From NCBI GenBank assembly GCA_963422655.1, contig OY730440.1, positions 2,480,001 through 2,544,000 on the forward strand: DNA of 64,000 nucleotides. Direction: 5' to 3'. Positions 61,901 through 64,000 of the stretch are shown piece after piece. The notes beneath the pieces are model-generated. The model searched no databases. It was not told where the DNA came from and saw nothing but the letters and a program-made list of their open reading frames with translations. A program made the position numbers and the translations under genes. The stretch comes from CATQHS01 sp963422655 (GTDB taxonomy: Bacteria; Actinomycetota; Acidimicrobiia; Acidimicrobiales; Aldehydirespiratoraceae). The first letter of the stretch is position 1. Each line of letters opens with the position of its first letter.

Positions 61901-62321
61901 GGTGGAGGCCGGGCGTATTCTCGCCAGCCTCGGATACGTGATCGCGGCCACGGCCGGCACGGCCGCCTACCTGCGTTCCCACGGCGTGGTCGTGACGCAA
62001 GACGTGGTCAAGATCGGGGCCGACGAACCGGGCCACCATGCCGTGGATCTCATCGAAGCCGGGCAGGTGCAGATGGTCGTCAACTCACCCAAAGGCCCCG
62101 GGCCGCGAGCCGACGGGGCCCATATCCGGGCTGCGGCCGGTCGGGCCGGGGTACCTCTGCTCACCACCGGGGCCGCGGCTGTGGCCGCCGCGAAGGGCCT
62201 GAGGGACTGGAAAACTCACCGGCCGGCCGTGCGCACCATCCAGGAATACCATCGCGGTGTTCACGCAAACCAGCTCCGGCTATTCGGCGGTCCGAACCGC
62301 TCGGACGGCTCGGGTCCGTGA
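58986..62321 (+). CDS. carB: Carbamoyl-phosphate synthase large subunit
   Basis: 1111 residues. Two homologous ATP-grasp halves (about 1-400 carboxy-phosphate, 555-940 carbamoyl-phosphate) begin with VLVIGSGPIVIGQACEFDYS and VVILGSGPNRIGQGIEFDYC. They are joined by an oligomerisation domain and followed by an MGS-like allosteric domain (about 950-1090), where UMP/ornithine usually bind. The product serves both ArgF and PyrB in this array. ATG 58986, 21 bases after carA. Confidence 0.97.
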   Translation: MPRRSDIESILVIGSGPIVIGQACEFDYSGTQACRVLSAEGYRVVLANSNPATIMTDPDLADATYVEPLEASVLTRVIERERPDAVLATLGGQTGLNLAMELWESGTLTANGVELIGADAAAIATAENRELFKQAMIEIGLEVPRSGTARSLEEARSVVERVGLPVIIRPAYILGGSGAGMAATAEELNEVAAAGLAASPIGEILIEESIAGWKEYELEVMRDDRDNCVVVCSIENVDPMGVHTGDSITVAPAQTLTDVEYQQMRDAAFGVLRRVGVATGGSNVQFAVEPGTGRQVVIEMNPRVSRSSALASKATGFPIAKMAAKLAVGYRLDEIPNDITGVTPASFEPAIDYVVTKIPRWTFEKFPAASETLGPSMQSVGEVMAIGRTFAESLQKGLRSLEQGRLGLNADPAESAYDHLSDRHLLDRARIASPDRIFQLETLLRRGVAVDTLAAATGTDPWFLDQMLSITEGRLELGPVSPESLDRRGWRRVKRLGFSDGQLAHLWDRPEPEVRAIRLAQGIRATFKTVDTCAGEFEAHTPYHYSTYEDTDEVVPGHRPRVVILGSGPNRIGQGIEFDYCCVHASLALRDAGYETVMVNCNPETVSTDYDTSDRLYFEPLTPEDVTNVIEAEKPVGVIVALGGQTPLRLAGLLPPHLILGTSAASIDLAEDRQGWNNLCARLEIPQPAGGVAADLDQARAVTARIGYPALVRPSYVLGGRAMEIVYDDADLAAVMKAVKATAEPGALAREGPLATERPVLIDRFLEDATEVDVDAIRDHRGEVLIGAVMEHVEEAGVHSGDSACSIPPTNLSPPTVAVIEDYTSRIAAALDVRGPLNVQYAVKRSQVFTLEANPRASRTVPFAAKATGVPLAKVAARVMVGATLAELRAEGLLNRPALSDHVAVKEAVLPFDRFPEADAVLGPEMRSTGEVMGIDLTAGLAFVKAQLAAGTRLPAEGTVLLSLANRDKPLAVEAGRILASLGYVIAATAGTAAYLRSHGVVVTQDVVKIGADEPGHHAVDLIEAGQVQMVVNSPKGPGPRADGAHIRAAAGRAGVPLLTTGAAAVAAAKGLRDWKTHRPAVRTIQEYHRGVHANQLRLFGGPNRSDGSGP

Positions 62322-63238
62322 GCGGCCCCGACCTGGCGACCAGAGTGGGGTCGGTGGAGCTGAGAGCCCCGGTGCTCACCGCGTCGGGAACAGCCGGCCA
62401 CGGCGCCGAGCTGGCTCGCTACCTGCGGATGGCCGGGCTCGGGGCCATGGTGGTCAAGTCGCTGAGCGCTGTTGGGTGGCCCGGCCATTCGGCTCCCCGG
62501 CTCCATCCCACCCCCGCCGGTGTGATCAACAGCGTCGGGCTCCAGGGTCCGGGGATAAAGCACTGGCTCGACGTGGACCTTCCGGCTCTGGTCGCTACCG
62601 GCTGTGACGTGGTGGCCAGCATCTGGGGCCAGACCATCGATGGTTACCGCCGGGCTGCCGACCTGCTGGCCTCGGCGCCGCCGTCGGTGGTGGCTGTCGA
62701 GGTCAACATCTCCTGCCCCAACACCGAAGATCGCAGTCGCATGTTCTCGTACTCGACGGAAGCCACCGAGGCCGTGCTTCGAGCCACCACCGGCTGCGGG
62801 CGCCCCCGCTGGGCCAAGCTGAGCCCGAACCCGGCCGACATGGTGGCCATCACCGATGCCGCGGTGCGCGGCGGTGCCGAGGCGGTGGTGCTGATCAACA
62901 CCATGCCGGGCCTCGTCATCGACGTCGAGACCCGCCGCCCCGTGCTGGGGGGGCCCGGAGGGGGGGTGAGTGGACCGGCCCTGCACCCGGTGGCGGTTCG
63001 GGCCGTGTACGAAGTGCACGCGGCTCGTCCCGACATACCTATCGTGGGGGTGGGTGGCGTGGCCAGCGGCATCGACGCAGTGGAGTTCCTGCTGGCCGGA
63101 GCCAGCGCGGTGCAAGTGGGAACCGCCACCTTCGCCGACCCCCGTGCGGTTGGACGGGTCCTGTCGGAGCTGCAATCTTGGTGCCGCAAGGCCGGCGTGG
63201 TGGACATGGACGAGTTGATCGGAGCAGCCCATGGTTGA
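62318..63238 (+). CDS. pyrD: Dihydroorotate dehydrogenase, class 1B-like
   Basis: 306-residue FMN TIM-barrel enzyme oxidising dihydroorotate to orotate. The catalytic base is Cys (VEVNISCPNTE), as in soluble class 1 enzymes, and the sequence pattern (LGAMVVKSLS, GLQGPGIKHWL, GGVSGPALHPVAVRAVYEV) resembles class 1B. Class 1B normally needs the FeS/FAD subunit PyrK, which is not in this cluster. GTG at 62318 overlaps the carB stop by 4 nt (GTGA). Confidence 0.9.
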   Translation: MSGPDLATRVGSVELRAPVLTASGTAGHGAELARYLRMAGLGAMVVKSLSAVGWPGHSAPRLHPTPAGVINSVGLQGPGIKHWLDVDLPALVATGCDVVASIWGQTIDGYRRAADLLASAPPSVVAVEVNISCPNTEDRSRMFSYSTEATEAVLRATTGCGRPRWAKLSPNPADMVAITDAAVRGGAEAVVLINTMPGLVIDVETRRPVLGGPGGGVSGPALHPVAVRAVYEVHAARPDIPIVGVGGVASGIDAVEFLLAGASAVQVGTATFADPRAVGRVLSELQSWCRKAGVVDMDELIGAAHG

Positions 63239-63959
63239 AGAACCGGATCTGGACCTGAGCCGCCGACTGGCGCTGGCGTTGGACGTAGACGACTTGGTCG
63301 CGGCGGTGCGGATGGCCCGGATGCTCAAAGGTCACTTCGGCGTGGTCAAGATCGGGTTGGAGCTCTACAGCGCGGCCGGTCCCGAAGCGATCGGAGCCAT
63401 TGGTGATCTCGGCTACGAGGTGTTCGTGGACCTGAAGCTCCACGACATTCCCACCACGGTGGCCGGCGCCAGCCGGGTGATCGGCTCACTGGGGGTGTCG
63501 TACCTGACCATGCATGCCGCCGGAGGACTCGACATGCTGCGGGCCGGGGTGGACGGTCTGCGCACCGGGGCCGGCAACGCCGGGCTGAGCGAACCGGCCG
63601 GCTTGGCGGTGACGGTGCTCACCAGCCAGAGCGACCCCTCGGGCGGGACCCTGGGCCGATGGGTGGAGCTGGCCGCCGCCGCCGGGTGCACCGGCGTCGT
63701 CTGCGCGGCTCGTGACCAGGCCGAGGTGGATCGCCACGGACCAGGTCTGGCACGGGTGGTGGCGGGGATCCGGCTTCCGGGCGACCCCGCCGATGATCAG
63801 AAACGAGCGGCATCGCCCGGCGAGGCCTTGGCCGGCGGCGCCGACCTGATAGTGGTGGGCCGTTCGGTGACCCGCGCCGCCGACCCCCTCGCCGCCGCCG
63901 ACCGACTCCATCGGGCTATTCTGGGCGCCGACGACAACCCGACCCACCGCCGCGACTGA
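63231..63959 (+). CDS. pyrF: Orotidine 5'-phosphate decarboxylase
   Basis: 242 residues; last step to UMP. The catalytic DxKxxD motif is VDLKLHDIPTTVAGA (about residues 64-78), with the phosphate-binding GADLIVVGRSVTRA near the C-terminus. Its ATG lies 8 bases inside pyrD, implying coupling. It ends the pyr array; 41 bases remain in the window with nothing recognisable. Confidence 0.95.
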   Translation: MVEEPDLDLSRRLALALDVDDLVAAVRMARMLKGHFGVVKIGLELYSAAGPEAIGAIGDLGYEVFVDLKLHDIPTTVAGASRVIGSLGVSYLTMHAAGGLDMLRAGVDGLRTGAGNAGLSEPAGLAVTVLTSQSDPSGGTLGRWVELAAAAGCTGVVCAARDQAEVDRHGPGLARVVAGIRLPGDPADDQKRAASPGEALAGGADLIVVGRSVTRAADPLAAADRLHRAILGADDNPTHRRD

Positions 63960-64000
63960 ACCGCATCGGACACGATCGCGGCATCGGAAGGTATCGTCGT

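Overview
The window is high-GC DNA (lines I counted in flanking genes are about 70% GC) from a free-living, arginine- and pyrimidine-prototrophic actinobacterium. Gram-positive-type heme genes, an actinobacterial HelD, a full-length Lhr, a PAC2 protein, an argCJBDFRGH operon and a secreted cadherin/FN3/SLH protein together fit class Acidimicrobiia best, but no rRNA or other decisive marker is present, so this is an inference. Genes are packed very tightly. At least 15 junctions are 4-nt ATGA, GTGA or TTGA overlaps, and I used these to place many starts downstream of the longest open frame. I saw no tRNA, rRNA, CRISPR array, insertion sequence or convincing rho-independent terminator.

Layout. 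1-3174 (+): the 3' part of a large cell-surface protein, a NUDIX hydrolase and a monoglyceride-lipase-like hydrolase. 3175-8616 (-): tesB, a sugar-dehydrogenase-like protein, a GNAT, acetoacetyl-CoA synthetase and a PAC2 protein. 8672-9788 (+): a GtrA membrane protein and a methyltransferase. 9968-17072 (-): a coupled array hemE-hemY-lnt-GT4-methyltransferase-toroid enzyme. 17196-18170 (-): a patatin. 18369-25063 (+): helD and lhr, followed by a decayed esterase pseudogene (to 25953). 25988-31964 (-): a MacB-like exporter with one ATPase and two very large FtsX permeases. 32634-36152 (+): a four-gene ABC-2 exporter operon. 36234-39665 (+): pheST. 39666-45252: an accessory insertion with lower GC (28/60 and 29/60 in two counted lines). 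45253-63959 (+): arginine genes argCJBDFRGH, a thioesterase, a 3-methyladenine glycosylase, then the pyrimidine genes pyrR-B-C-carA-carB-D-F.

The most interesting unit is the insertion between pheT and argC. It is a bicistron of a RapA-like Swi2/Snf2 ATPase (N-terminal barrel-like region, helicase core, RapA-type HPLVR motif, coiled coil) and a divergent HelD-type UvrD-like ATPase, with reading frames overlapping by 8 nt. RapA and HelD are the two unrelated bacterial ATPase families known to release or recycle stalled RNA polymerase. Finding one of each fused into a single transferable transcription unit suggests an RNA-polymerase-targeting module, possibly for phage defence or conflict resolution. 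I do not recognise it as a named system.

Other points of note are: a well-formed PyrR-binding hairpin whose hexaloop contains the stop codon of the preceding gene; two tandem six-codon mini-ORFs leading into pyrB through GTGA overlaps; a candidate ARG box before argC; and an apolipoprotein N-acyltransferase in which the catalytic cysteine is serine. The arg and pyr arrays meet at carbamoyl phosphate: carAB feeds both ArgF and PyrB. No pyrE or pyrK is present in the window.
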